Made by a program: the position numbers and the translations under genes. The notes below the pieces were generated by a model. That model ran no database searches and had not been told where the DNA came from. It saw only the letters and a program-made list of their open reading frames with translations. From positions 17,753 through 81,752 of the IMG/VR virus record IMGVR_UViG_3300009551_000007: a stretch of DNA of 64,000 nt, one strand, 5' to 3'. Shown in pieces: positions 1 through 8,226 of this stretch. Numbering within the stretch: position 1 is the stretch's first letter; every line of letters begins with the position of its first letter. Source of the stretch: a virus.

Positions 1-366
1 ACTGGCGTCCCTCTCGATCTGCGTGATCGCCGACCCGCGCAAGTTACCACTGTCAACGGGTACGATCAACTGACTCTCGCGCTGGATCAGGAGGGCACCG
101 GCGTAGATCGCCTGTGCGAGGGTCGCGCCCCGCCTCAGTGCCTCTTGTATGATCTTTCTCACTTCGGGCTGGAGGCGGTGCGCCGGTTCGATCAGGTACT
201 TGGCCTGGCCGTTCGGGTGGACGGCTTTCAGGTCTTCGTGCACTCTTAGTGCGTAGGATGCTGTGTAACCGACAATCACTGAACAGCTGTTCTTGAGCGA
301 CTCCTTGTATTTCGCGTCGATCACCGCACGGAGGCGGGAATAGTTCTCGAACACGACCTTCATCAT
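1..366 (-). CDS. HK97 gp10-like neck/tail-completion protein (partial)
   Basis: The frame is open from ATG at 364-366 to the left edge, giving 122 residues with no stop, so the C-terminus is missing. The segment VPVDSGNLRGSA is the hallmark of HK97 gp10-family proteins, which complete the head-tail joint or tail top; the preceding part (VIVGYTASYALRVHED) also fits that family. Its ATG overlaps the TGA of the gene before it (ATGA), so translation is probably coupled. The position after two connector-like genes supports the call. Confidence 0.7.
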   Translation of the reverse strand, partial: MMKVVFENYSRLRAVIDAKYKESLKNSCSVIVGYTASYALRVHEDLKAVHPNGQAKYLIEPAHRLQPEVRKIIQEALRRGATLAQAIYAGALLIQRESQLIVPVDSGNLRGSAITQIERDAS

Positions 367-740
367 GGCGGTGTCACGGCCGGTAGCGCCGCGCCTTGTC
401 GCGTGAGATTGAGCTGGCGGCGAACGTACATGCCCCGCAGGTCACTCGCCTCTTGCCCCGACGCCACTTTCATATACTGGTTGTCTGCCGCCGAACCGTT
501 GTAGTCGGCGAGGCAACCCCTCATCATGATCGAATCCACGGGCACGTCGGTGTCGACGATGACCTGAGCGTCTATCGCGATCTTCTGACCGTCGTCGCCC
601 GTACCGGCGGTCCGCTTAGGCATCCAGCGGCAGTCGACCTGGACGGGCGCGGCTACCGTTGCCTTACCGTAGGCGTCTACGCCCGTGGCCCGCCAAAGGA
701 TAGCCGTATGAATCAAGTCCGAGTCTTCGATAGGAGGCAT
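363..740 (-). CDS. putative head-closure (stopper) protein
   Basis: The protein is about 125 residues from the ATG at 738-740 (MPPIEDSDL); a GTG at 776 would add 12 residues. No strong ribosome-binding site decides between them. It has an early segment LIHTAILWRATGVDAYG and looks beta-rich, like small head-closure proteins. It sits between the adaptor-like gene (829-1263) and the gp10-like gene, which is the usual slot for such a protein. Function is inferred from position; I recognise no diagnostic motif. Confidence 0.5.
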   Translation of the reverse strand: MPPIEDSDLIHTAILWRATGVDAYGKATVAAPVQVDCRWMPKRTAGTGDDGQKIAIDAQVIVDTDVPVDSIMMRGCLADYNGSAADNQYMKVASGQEASDLRGMYVRRQLNLTRQGAALPAVTPP

Positions 741-775
741 TTCTAGCACCGTATTCGCTCGTAGCGGCACGAACA

Positions 776-800
776 CCGTAGGGAGTCCACGAACCTACGG
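776..800. terminator. 7-bp hairpin between connector genes
   Basis: CCGTAGG (776-782) pairs with CCTACGG (794-800) around an 11-nt loop. There is no T-tract, so it may be a weak terminator, an RNA-stability element, or a hairpin hiding the next gene's GTG start. Confidence 0.35.
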
Positions 801-828
801 CTCTCGCGCTCGTGCCGCTACGATGCTC

Positions 829-1263
829 CTAAGTGGCCATAGGGGAACCGTCGATCTGATCCGTCCCGGCCCAAAATCCCCCCGGTTCCTCCGCGCCCTC
901 TTTCATCACTGTCGCCAGTAGCCCGGACGGGTCCATGTTTTTCGCGACTTGGCCGTAGGTAGTAGAGTCGAGACCCATACCGGTCTTGCCGGCATAGCTG
1001 GCCGACGCACCCAATGTCGACTTGTTGCTGAACTGTCGGTCACTCATCTTGTACAAGTGTGCGGCCAGCCAAAGCTCGACGAGCGCGGCGTCAGCGGCTT
1101 CGACGTGATCGACGTCCGTCCTCACGTTCGCCTTTGCCACTAGGCGGTCGACGATGCGGCTGGCCGACGCGATGAAGGGCCGGAGCGTCGGGTTGCGGCG
1201 CAAGTCGTAATCGCCGCCCGGTGCCAGTATCTCACGGACGGCGGCATCAGTGTTCCTCGCCAT
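829..1263 (-). CDS. putative head-tail adaptor protein
   Basis: 144 residues. An N-terminal helical part (VREILAPGGDY, FIASASRIVDRLV) is followed by ALVELWLAAHLYKMSD and a Gly/Ser-rich segment ending near YGQVAKNMDPSG. This arrangement resembles gp6/Ad1-type adaptor proteins that bind under the portal, and the gene order (capsid, small proteins, this gene, closure, gp10-like) agrees. The start lies after a run of nine G on the coding strand. It ends in TAG. The assignment rests on overall pattern and position. Confidence 0.5.
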   Translation of the reverse strand: MARNTDAAVREILAPGGDYDLRRNPTLRPFIASASRIVDRLVAKANVRTDVDHVEAADAALVELWLAAHLYKMSDRQFSNKSTLGASASYAGKTGMGLDSTTYGQVAKNMDPSGLLATVMKEGAEEPGGFWAGTDQIDGSPMAT

Positions 1264-1361
1264 GTCGACAGTCCCCCCCCCGTCGAACGGTCCGAATCGT
1301 ATAGAGACGCCCGCCCCGCCACAGGAACGAGGCGAGCGTCCTAGTAACGCCTGCCGTGTTA

Positions 1362-1583
1362 CTAGCCCTTGTGAGCGGCGATGAGGTCTTTCAAGAAACT
1401 CACCACCGCGTCGTCGTACTTGTTACTGGTCCCGGCGGCGAAGCTCTCCAGCGTCGGGAGCACCCGCTCGGCACCGGCAATCACTTCGTCGATCACGTGC
1501 CCTGCCGTCTCGATGTTCGGTAGCATCGCCTTCATCGGTTCCTTCGCATGACACGGCTTGGATGCCTTGATTTTGTCTGCCAT
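1362..1583 (-). CDS. small protein of unknown function
   Basis: 73 residues starting MADKIKASKP; the start is set by AAGGAGC nine bases before the ATG. It is helical and lysine-rich at the N-terminus and carries no motif I recognise. It ends with a double stop (TAG TAA). It lies in the head gene block, so a minor virion or assembly role is possible but unsupported. Confidence 0.6.
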   Translation of the reverse strand: MADKIKASKPCHAKEPMKAMLPNIETAGHVIDEVIAGAERVLPTLESFAAGTSNKYDDAVVSFLKDLIAAHKG

Positions 1584-1706
1584 GGTAATGGCTCCTTGTT
1601 CTACAGGCTGGTCACACACTCGGTATCTCCCCCGCGCCAGCCGTCGCGCTCCGCCTGTATTGGACGCTGGGCGGACACGGGGGAGAGGTCTAAGGACGTC
1701 GGCGTG

Positions 1707-1973
1707 TTACGCCTTCATCTTGGCTTCAAACTCGCGGTAAGAGACGCAGCCGTCACTATCAGCGTCCATCTCACGGAGGATTGCGGTGGCGGCAGCCCAA
1801 CGGTCCAGCAAGCTGAGGTCCATGGCGTCGGCGAGTAGCGCGACGATCTCCTTGCGGCTCAGTCGCCCGTCCCCGTCGGCGTCTTTCGCGTCGAACGCTT
1901 TACGCCAGTCGCCGCCGTACCGACTGTTAACGAGCGCAGTCACGTCGGCGATCACTTCGGCCCGCGTAGTCAT
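1707..1973 (-). CDS. EF-hand calcium-binding protein
   Basis: 88 residues from MTTRAEVIAD; a GAGGGAG ribosome-binding site precedes the ATG at 1971-1973. There are two EF-hand loops: DAKDADGDGRLSRKEI near residues 27-42 and DADSDGCVSYREF near the C-terminus. Both show the acidic 1-3-5 pattern and glycine at position 6, and the second has serine at loop position 5. EF-hand proteins are common in planctomycetes and rare in phages. A calcium-dependent role in the virion or at the host surface is possible. The neighbours are an exported protein and a papain-like peptidase. Confidence 0.85.
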   Translation of the reverse strand: MTTRAEVIADVTALVNSRYGGDWRKAFDAKDADGDGRLSRKEIVALLADAMDLSLLDRWAAATAILREMDADSDGCVSYREFEAKMKA

Positions 1974-2013
1974 GACTCCCTCGTCGTCGCGATGGGACGG
2001 GCGAACGGGCGAC

Positions 2014-2406
2014 TTACTTGCAGCGTCCGAACAGGCGGCGGACGGGCCCACCGCGTGCGCCGAACCCGGTCGTTCCACACTGACCGTTTGCGCACGCGCC
2101 GGACGAGTCCCCGACGAACGAACCGTCCGAGGCGAACACCCCGTTAGCGGCGTAAGGGCTGACTTGGAACGGCGTCGTATTGAATACTTGGGGCTGAACC
2201 GGTCCAGTCGGCGGGAAGGGTGAAGGTGAGGGCGTTACGCCTACCGACTTGCTTTCGAGGGCACTGACGCGGCGTTCGAGGTCGGTCAGGCGCTTATTGA
2301 TCGCTTGAAAGTCTTCGGCACGGAGCGGTTCCGCCGCGAAGCTCTCTGAGGAGAATAGACCTAATACGATACCGGCTGCTAGGGCGGAAACCACGATGAA
2401 ACGCAT
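2014..2406 (-). CDS. exported coiled-coil protein with planctomycete-like C-terminus
   Basis: 130 residues from MRFIVVSALAAG, with AAGGAG before the ATG at 2404-2406. A signal peptide (hydrophobic core about residues 3-20, Ala-Ala near 24) is followed by a coiled coil (INKRLTDLERRVSALESK). Then comes a Pro/Ser linker and a Cys-containing C-terminus ending GGPVRRLFGRCK. Similar RRLFG-type tails occur in short exported planctomycete proteins, so it may derive from a host gene. The signal peptide implies secretion during infection. Function unknown. Confidence 0.65.
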   Translation of the reverse strand: MRFIVVSALAAGIVLGLFSSESFAAEPLRAEDFQAINKRLTDLERRVSALESKSVGVTPSPSPFPPTGPVQPQVFNTTPFQVSPYAANGVFASDGSFVGDSSGACANGQCGTTGFGARGGPVRRLFGRCK

Positions 2407-2450
2407 GCTTAACTCCTTGTAGGGGCGAACTGGTACGGGCGAACCGGTCG

Positions 2451-3509
2451 TCACGCCTTTAAGGGCGAGAAGTCTACTGCTGCGAGTAGCGTCTCACGCG
2501 CCGGGAAGCCGTCGTGCTGTGAGAAGGCGTAGGCTTCTGTGTCACTGTTAGCGAGAATCTTATTGGTGAGGTCGTAGGTCACGTAGAACAAGCCGGCGGG
2601 GTAGTCTGACGGGGGCTCACCGTGTGCGTCCGGGCCCCAGTTGTTACCCCAGCCGAACACCGGGCCCACGTCCGGGTGGTCCCAGAACTCGTGAATCCAC
2701 ATCTGATGGCCCCATGTGGCGTTCCAGCGGGACACGAGGCGGATTTGGTTCGGCGACTTACCCGCGACGGGCGGTGTCATCGGCGCGAACCCGAAGTTAC
2801 TCGCGCAGGTCAGTGGGTAGCCGTTGGCGAGACTCGCAATGGCGTCGTCTGCCGACCGGATGGGCGACGCGGTGTGGAACAGGCGCTTCTGCCCGAACTC
2901 CAGCCAGTTGGAGGCGATCTGTGCGCCGTCCGACCACTGCATTTCTAGGTTGCCAGACAGCACCGCCCAGCCGCCTTGAATCTTCGGGTCGGGCAGGTCC
3001 GGTTGGCCGTCCGGGTCGAGCTCAAACAACCCGTCGCCCGTCGCCGCCTGTTGCCATGCCGTTCCGAACGAGCCTTCGCCGGAACCCTGAATGCCGCCAC
3101 GGAACCGCGACCGCCCGTAAGTGTACAGCCACCAGGGCCAGCGGTACTCGATTGCCGCGCCCTTCAGGGCGATCTCGACGCCCTGCTCGATGATCGACAT
3201 GTTGCCGCCACCGGCACCCACGCAGCTGCCGGTCTGCTGCCAGATGAACGCCGGGTCTTTCCCGCCGAGCGCCTTCCGAATGTACTTCCAAAGGTTGTAG
3301 CGGCGGGCGTCGAGCGTGTACTTCCCCCGGATGTTGAACTTGGGGAGCATGCGCTCGGCGGCTTCCTTGAACTCGTTCTGGGCCTTGGTGCGGCGGTCCG
3401 TGTTCAGGTAGCCGAAGTTGATCACCGTCCCGCGCGCACTCTCCCGCGCCGCCGCCTCGATGCGGTTCTTCGCGGGGAGTGCGGAGAAGTCGATTGTCTC
3501 TAGTGCCAC
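2451..3509 (-). CDS. papain-like cysteine peptidase homologue
   Basis: 352 residues with a GTG start behind AAGGAGCTGAAC. Three segments fit a papain-type triad in order: QQTGSCVGAGGGN (oxyanion Gln and nucleophile Cys near residue 96), WGHQMWIHEFW (His near residue 268) and GWGNNWG (the Asn-x-Trp-Gly segment near 288). It is encoded among virion genes, so it may act in maturation or as an injected or structural hydrolase, but a DUF2213-type maturation protease is already present nearby. There is no signal peptide. Substrate unknown. Confidence 0.65.
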   Translation of the reverse strand: MALETIDFSALPAKNRIEAAARESARGTVINFGYLNTDRRTKAQNEFKEAAERMLPKFNIRGKYTLDARRYNLWKYIRKALGGKDPAFIWQQTGSCVGAGGGNMSIIEQGVEIALKGAAIEYRWPWWLYTYGRSRFRGGIQGSGEGSFGTAWQQAATGDGLFELDPDGQPDLPDPKIQGGWAVLSGNLEMQWSDGAQIASNWLEFGQKRLFHTASPIRSADDAIASLANGYPLTCASNFGFAPMTPPVAGKSPNQIRLVSRWNATWGHQMWIHEFWDHPDVGPVFGWGNNWGPDAHGEPPSDYPAGLFYVTYDLTNKILANSDTEAYAFSQHDGFPARETLLAAVDFSPLKA

Positions 3510-3549
3510 GTTCAGCTCCTTGGTTTGCCGTGGGCGAGTCAGTTATCGG

Positions 3550-4032
3550 TTAGCCGAGAATCACTGTCACTTGGGACGTTTGCGCTGCGGTCCCGGACAG
3601 GTCGATTGTCTTATGTGTCGAGTCGATGGTGGTACCGTTATTGTTGAACGCCCAGTGCGTGGTACAGCCGGCGGGGATGGTGACCGACGTGCCGAACAGG
3701 TTCAGCCCGTTCGACGCGCCCGGCACTATCGTGAGGGGGTTCGCACCGAGGTTCTTGACGCGAATCTCCTGGACCTTCATGCCGTTCCCGTCAACCACGC
3801 CGCCGTTGGTCCCGGTCAGGTTGCGGAAGTCAATGGTCAAGGCACCACTCACTAGCGCGGCGGTGAATAGGGCACATAGCTGTGCTGGCGGCGACGAACC
3901 GGAATTCATCGTCCTGCTTTGGTCGAACCCCGTGTGAGTGACTTGCCGCGTGGCGTCGGGTGCCGACCCGGTATTGTTGGGTAGCGTCTCGACGACTTTG
4001 ATTTGTTGAATCGAAGTGACGGTCACGGCCAT
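3550..4032 (-). CDS. beta-rich virion-associated protein, unknown
   Basis: 160 residues, rich in Thr, Gly, Asn and Val with short beta-prone repeats (LTIDFRNLTGTNGG, PLTIVPGASNGLNLFG). This composition is typical of capsid decoration or fibre-like domains. The ATG at 4030-4032 lies 12 bases after CTGGGAG. The frame upstream is open without a stop back to the amber codon of the preceding gene (4117-4119), so amber readthrough would fuse the two proteins. Confidence 0.6.
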   Translation of the reverse strand: MAVTVTSIQQIKVVETLPNNTGSAPDATRQVTHTGFDQSRTMNSGSSPPAQLCALFTAALVSGALTIDFRNLTGTNGGVVDGNGMKVQEIRVKNLGANPLTIVPGASNGLNLFGTSVTIPAGCTTHWAFNNNGTTIDSTHKTIDLSGTAAQTSQVTVILG

Positions 4033-4116
4033 GGCATTTCTCCCAGGAGGTTGGTTCCGGTTAGCGGTGTCGAACGGATGGACCTTTTTCGACGAGAGTA
4101 CGGTGCGCGACCGACG

Positions 4117-4908
4117 CTATTCGAGCCCGGCCGCGATCTCGTTGAAGGCGTCCACCCAGTCCTGTTTCGTCTTGATCTTACCTGCGTTGTACTGAGCGAA
4201 GAACTGCGTGGCGACGGCGTCGGCCCATGCCTTCCAGTCGCTCGTCGTTCCGCCCGCGCCCGATAGTGCGGTCGCATTGGAATCCGCCCAGTTACCGAGC
4301 ACGAGTTTCGCTGTGGCTGTCGAGTTCGACGGGTCGGGCTGGCCCCCGGCGGTGACGGCGGTCGCGAAGGCGCGAATCGAACCGGCGAGCGCCTTCAGTT
4401 CCGCCGCCTTATGACCTTTCGCGCCGGCCCGACTGGTTTGGGTCAGACCGAACTTCGTTTCCGGGTTGGGTGCAGGCGGGGTCACCGGGTCAACGGGTGT
4501 GACTGGTACGGCGGGCTTGACCGTGAACTCGAACCAGCCCTGGAGGACGTCTTCGCCCTTGAAGGCACGGACGCGGGCCTTGTAGGTGCCCGGTGGGATA
4601 ATGAATTCGTAAGTGCTCTTGTTCTTTTGCGCGGCTTCGTCCAGCCCCTCGAACGGGTACACGTCCCAAAGTATCGTGTAGCCGGACGGGACGCCGACCA
4701 CGGTCAGGCGTTGGAGCTTGTAAGGTTGTACTTCCTTGATGCCGGTGACGGAGAGTGGGACCGGGTCGGACGGCTTGGGGTCGTCGGGCGCGCCGAGAGC
4801 GGGGAGCGAGTACCCGCTGGAAGCCGGCACATTCTCGACGGGGCCGCGTTGGTCCGCCGAAGCGAGGAGACCGAGTACGGTGGATAGAAAGTACAGGCGG
4901 AATGCCAT
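4117..4908 (-). CDS. exported protein with Ig-like domain and Pro-rich linker
   Basis: 263 residues with an AAGGAG site before the ATG. A short hydrophobic N-terminus (MAFRLYFLSTVLGLLASA) suggests a signal peptide. Residues about 50-130 look like a beta-sandwich (LTVVGVPSGYTILWDV, GTYKARVRAFKGEDVLQGWF). A Pro/Val linker follows, then a helical C-terminal domain ending DWVDAFNEIAAGLE. The pattern resembles secreted planctomycete proteins. It ends in TAG, in frame with the next gene. Function not recognised. Confidence 0.65.
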   Translation of the reverse strand: MAFRLYFLSTVLGLLASADQRGPVENVPASSGYSLPALGAPDDPKPSDPVPLSVTGIKEVQPYKLQRLTVVGVPSGYTILWDVYPFEGLDEAAQKNKSTYEFIIPPGTYKARVRAFKGEDVLQGWFEFTVKPAVPVTPVDPVTPPAPNPETKFGLTQTSRAGAKGHKAAELKALAGSIRAFATAVTAGGQPDPSNSTATAKLVLGNWADSNATALSGAGGTTSDWKAWADAVATQFFAQYNAGKIKTKQDWVDAFNEIAAGLE

Positions 4909-4954
4909 GAGTTAGCTCCTTATGGCGTTGTCGGGTGAAGTTCTCTGAGGGGAA

Positions 4955-5416
4955 TTACCCCGCCTTGGTTGGTGGTGGCGTGATCGGCATTTTACGGATG
5001 CCCGAATCGGGGCTGGCCACCTTTTCTTCGATCTTCGCTACCACCACGTCGGCCGCCACTGCGGGAAGAGCGGCAAGGACGGTCTTAATGTCGCCGGCGT
5101 TCGATTCGACCGCGCGGCGGGTCGTATCGTTGGTCGAGTCGTTGACTTGGGTCCATGCCTTAATGGTCGCCAAGATCGTCTTACTGATCTCACGGTCATT
5201 GTCGGCGTTCGCTTCCGACATCTCGACCTTGTCACTGAGGACCGAGATGCGGTTCATTAGGGCACGGACGCGGAGCACGAAGTAGATGAGGACTATGAGT
5301 AGGGCGGCTTTCATCCCCAGCCACATCCACATCATGAGGTACATTTTATCCACCGCCTCCATCATCGGGTCAACATGGTGCACGTTGAGGAGGATCAGGT
5401 TAGTGGTCGGTGTCAC
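4955..5416 (-). CDS. single-pass membrane protein with coiled coil
   Basis: 153 residues; a GTG start overlaps the end of the upstream gene. One strong transmembrane segment (about residues 27-48, MWMWLGMKAALLIVLIYFVL) is followed by basic residues RVRALMNR and a long coiled coil. The positive charges suggest a cytoplasmic C-terminus. It is paired with a second membrane/coiled-coil gene (5400-5918). Lysis-accessory proteins are one option, but there is no lipobox or recognised holin/spanin signature. Confidence 0.6.
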   Translation of the reverse strand: MTPTTNLILLNVHHVDPMMEAVDKMYLMMWMWLGMKAALLIVLIYFVLRVRALMNRISVLSDKVEMSEANADNDREISKTILATIKAWTQVNDSTNDTTRRAVESNAGDIKTVLAALPAVAADVVVAKIEEKVASPDSGIRKMPITPPPTKAG

Positions 5417-5918
5417 GGTCGCTCTCGTTGGCTTGGGGCGAGATGGGACGGTGGAGACCGGAACCGCCGGGAACCAGATCGTTTATCTGCTCCTCCAGGC
5501 CCTCCGGTATCGGCATCTTCTTGCTCTTGGCCCAGGCCAGAATCACGCGGAGAATGGCGCGCGTCGCCGAGTGTTCCGTTTCACACCGTGATGCCCTCAC
5601 CACCGCGTCCCGCTCGCGGCTCTCGGCGGCGGCTATGGCGTCGTCACACTTCTTCTCCACCTCGTTGAACTTGGCGGTCTGCTTCTCGAACTCCTTATTC
5701 AGCCGGTCCACAACCTCCCATGCTTCCGTGGCCGCGCTCCGGTTCTTCTCCTGTCGAATGCTCAAGTCGACCCTGGACGCCTCCGCGCCGATCACGATGT
5801 TCTGTTCACGAATCTTCCTCACTAGTCTCCATACGACCGCCGCTGCCCCGACGAGCGGAAGGACCGACGAAACTAGGGCAGTTACCCACCATGGAGTGCC
5901 GTTGTTTTCCCCGTCCAT
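5400..5918 (-). CDS. membrane protein with long coiled coil
   Basis: 172 residues; GGAGAGCGAG precedes the ATG. An N-terminal transmembrane segment (WWVTALVSSVLPLVGAAAVVW) leads into basic RLVRKIR and about 90 residues of coiled coil. The last residues overlap the GTG start of the next membrane gene, so both are probably translated together and may form a complex. It lies between the capsid genes and exported proteins. Function unknown; a role at the host membrane is inferred from topology only. Confidence 0.6.
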   Translation of the reverse strand: MDGENNGTPWWVTALVSSVLPLVGAAAVVWRLVRKIREQNIVIGAEASRVDLSIRQEKNRSAATEAWEVVDRLNKEFEKQTAKFNEVEKKCDDAIAAAESRERDAVVRASRCETEHSATRAILRVILAWAKSKKMPIPEGLEEQINDLVPGGSGLHRPISPQANESDRDTDH

Positions 5919-5962
5919 CTCGCTCTCCGTCTGGGCTGGTGATCGTCCGGGCGACGGTGAGG

Positions 5963-6433
5963 TTACTCGCTCCCCTCCTCGCCCGTGCTACTGCGGTGTG
6001 CGCGGATGGCTTCGATGATTTGGGTCTTATTGGCGCGACTGTCGATGGCGATTTCTTCGGCGTCGGCGAGCTTCTTGAGGTCGGCCACCGTCATGTCTTC
6101 CAGCCCGTCACTCGCCGGTGCCGCTTCCTCCTCGGTCACTTCCTCGTCGGGCGTCTCTTCCTCGTCGGAGTGGGCTGCCCCCTTCGGCCCGATGTCTTTC
6201 TCGGTTTGAACGATGGGCTTCGGCGGGAGCGTCTTCGCCGGCTGCTTCAGGTTCTTCTTGGCGTTGGCGATCTCGGATTCGGTCGCGGGCCGGCACCGTT
6301 CGGGCATCGTTTCGGCCAGGTTCTCTTCCGACTCGAACACCGAATTATTCGGGTCACTACTGGTGTACGTTCGGGCGTTCACCCCTGTGCCGGTGACGTG
6401 TCCCCCGGCTGTGAGCTTGATCCAAAAAGCCAT
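5963..6433 (-). CDS. virion-associated protein with C-terminal HeH/LEM-like motif
   Basis: 156 residues with an AGGAGACCGTC site before the ATG. The N-terminal half has a short beta-like region (FWIKLTAGGHVTG). An acidic linker (DEEETPDEEVTEEEAA) leads to MTVADLKKLADAEEIAID followed by KTQIIEAIRAH. That end matches the small helix-extended-helix/SAP-type fold often found on proteins next to phage capsid genes. It lies directly downstream of the major capsid gene. Possible nucleic-acid or capsid binding is an inference. Confidence 0.55.
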   Translation of the reverse strand: MAFWIKLTAGGHVTGTGVNARTYTSSDPNNSVFESEENLAETMPERCRPATESEIANAKKNLKQPAKTLPPKPIVQTEKDIGPKGAAHSDEEETPDEEVTEEEAAPASDGLEDMTVADLKKLADAEEIAIDSRANKTQIIEAIRAHRSSTGEEGSE

Positions 6434-6539
6434 GACGGTCTCCTGTGGGAGGTGTGGACGGGCGATTCATGAGGCGGGCGGCTCTGGGACGCCGGCACAG
6501 CGTATCGGTCGTAGGAACCGCCAGAGCCGCCCATGTGTG

Positions 6540-7625
6540 TTACGCCGTCCGCATGTGGGCTGTGCCGCTGTTGCCCGCAGTGTCGGGGCGGAGCTGCGTG
6601 AGAAGCATCGCCATGACCTTGTAGTGCTTGGCCATGCCACCGAGCGACTCCCATTGAATGGTTTGCACTTCCATGCCGACGACGACGCGGACGGACTGAA
6701 CTTGGGTCTCCTGGAGAACGCAGTTGTATTGCGTGTTCGGCAGGAGGTCGAGGGTGATGATGTCCTTGATGTCGTCGATGGCGAGGATGCGCTGCCGGAG
6801 CGTCGTGCTGTTGTTCGTGTTCGGGTTGAAGTCGGCGTCGAGCCACTGGGACCATTGCTTGTTGACGTAGAACACGAACGGGCCGCGGTGCTTATTGTTT
6901 AACAGGCTCTGGCGGATTGCGAGGATGGCGTTGATGATCGCCTGGTTGTTCGTGCCGTCCGGGACAACCATGTCCGTCTTCGTGACACGCTGCGGGAAGT
7001 TGATCAGCCCGTAGATCGTGCCGCCGCCGAACGAGAACGGGCCGACGGCACCCGCGCCGAGGCCTTCGAGTTCTTCCGCGACCTTGATGCCTGCCAGTTC
7101 GGCCATGGTGGTGTCGAACGGCATGTTACCGTTCCGCGACACGAGCACCTCACGCGCAGAGAAGTCGAAGTCTTTCCACGCAATGGGCAAGGGGAAGTTG
7201 GCGTAGTCGGTCGTCGGGCGGTCGCTCTCGCCCCGGCGAATCGGGTCCATGCCGATGGTCGCTGGCGTCGTGTCGTACTGCTTTTGGTACTGGAGGACCG
7301 TGTGGGCCATCGCGTTCGGGATGTTGTAAACCAGACCTCGACTGCGAATGGAAGTGATCAGGTTCAGCTGGTTCTGGAGGGCCTTGACCACGGCGTTGTC
7401 GAACTCGTACCATGCGAGCCGGGGCAGCGTCGCCGGCGCGTTCGTCACCATGACGCGCTTCTCGAACTTGCCGGTTTTAGGGTTGAACTCCGTCCGCTGG
7501 ACGTAGTTCCGCCCGTCGGAACCAATCCAGGGGCGCAGGACGCCAATGTCGAAGTTGTTCGCAATCAACCGGTCTGCGGAATCGCCCAGACCGTTGGCGA
7601 AATTCATCAGGGAGTCAACAGGCAT
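6540..7625 (-). CDS. major capsid protein (encapsulin-like HK97 fold)
   Basis: 361 residues. The order protease/scaffold, decoration protein, this gene is the classic capsid cassette. The segment FPLPIAWKDFDFSAREVLVS followed by TTMAELAGIKVAEELEGL resembles the linocin-M18/encapsulin branch of the HK97 fold: an E-loop-adjacent LP...DF motif, then a helix with AELAG.KVAEE. An AGGAA-type site precedes the ATG. There is no long N-terminal scaffold region, consistent with the separate scaffold. Confidence comes from family pattern plus position. Confidence 0.8.
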   Translation of the reverse strand: MPVDSLMNFANGLGDSADRLIANNFDIGVLRPWIGSDGRNYVQRTEFNPKTGKFEKRVMVTNAPATLPRLAWYEFDNAVVKALQNQLNLITSIRSRGLVYNIPNAMAHTVLQYQKQYDTTPATIGMDPIRRGESDRPTTDYANFPLPIAWKDFDFSAREVLVSRNGNMPFDTTMAELAGIKVAEELEGLGAGAVGPFSFGGGTIYGLINFPQRVTKTDMVVPDGTNNQAIINAILAIRQSLLNNKHRGPFVFYVNKQWSQWLDADFNPNTNNSTTLRQRILAIDDIKDIITLDLLPNTQYNCVLQETQVQSVRVVVGMEVQTIQWESLGGMAKHYKVMAMLLTQLRPDTAGNSGTAHMRTA

Positions 7626-7684
7626 GAGCAGTTCCTAAATGGGGGCGAAGGTGCGGGGTGAATTAACGTGGACGGTCGGACGGC

Positions 7685-8158
7685 TCAGATCACGATCATG
7701 CGGATGAGGGTGTCCGCCGCGAGTACGCCGCCGGTGTCGTCGAGGGACTTACCGACCAGGCCGGTCGTGGCGGCAATCGCCTTGCCCGCCGTATTGAAGC
7801 TGATGCCCTCTTCCTTGTCGATGTCTTCACCGAGGAGGGCGAGTACCAGTACGACGTCGCCCTTGCCGGGTATGTAGACGCCGATCTGTTCGCCCGGCGT
7901 CAGCGCGTCGTCGATGCCCAGACCGGTGAGGGATTGTTCTTTGGCAATCATTAGGTCGGGTGCGCCGCCCGTGGGACCGCCCGAACCACCAGTGGCGGCG
8001 GACGCGCCGACCGCTGCGGTGTCCACTTCCATGACGCGGACGGCTGTGGTGCGCTTCAAGTTCTGACCGGGCTTGCATGCCCCAGACAGGATGACTTCTT
8101 CGTCGCGGCCGTTGTCGCCACGAAGGACGATCTTGGAGTGGCCCGAAATGGAGGGCAT
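7685..8158 (-). CDS. putative capsid decoration/cement protein
   Basis: 157 residues. It has two beta-rich parts joined by a Gly/Ser/Thr linker (GASAATGGSGGPTGG), then GVYIPGKGDVVLVLAL and a C-terminus LAADTLIRMIVI. It is located between the scaffold/protease and the major capsid gene, the normal position of head-stabilising proteins. The ribosome-binding site is weak (GGAT). There is no motif specific enough to name the family. Confidence 0.55.
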   Translation of the reverse strand: MPSISGHSKIVLRGDNGRDEEVILSGACKPGQNLKRTTAVRVMEVDTAAVGASAATGGSGGPTGGAPDLMIAKEQSLTGLGIDDALTPGEQIGVYIPGKGDVVLVLALLGEDIDKEEGISFNTAGKAIAATTGLVGKSLDDTGGVLAADTLIRMIVI

Positions 8159-8226
8159 AGGATGATCCGTGTAAGGGTTGTGGGCGACAGGGGCGAGTCT
8201 CGGCTAATGTCGGTGCCGCGCCGGGG

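Noticed and set aside
5400-5918. Spanin pair with the overlapping gene at 4955-5416
   Set aside because: No lipobox in either protein, both have positive charges on the C-terminal side of the membrane helix, and no endolysin is adjacent.
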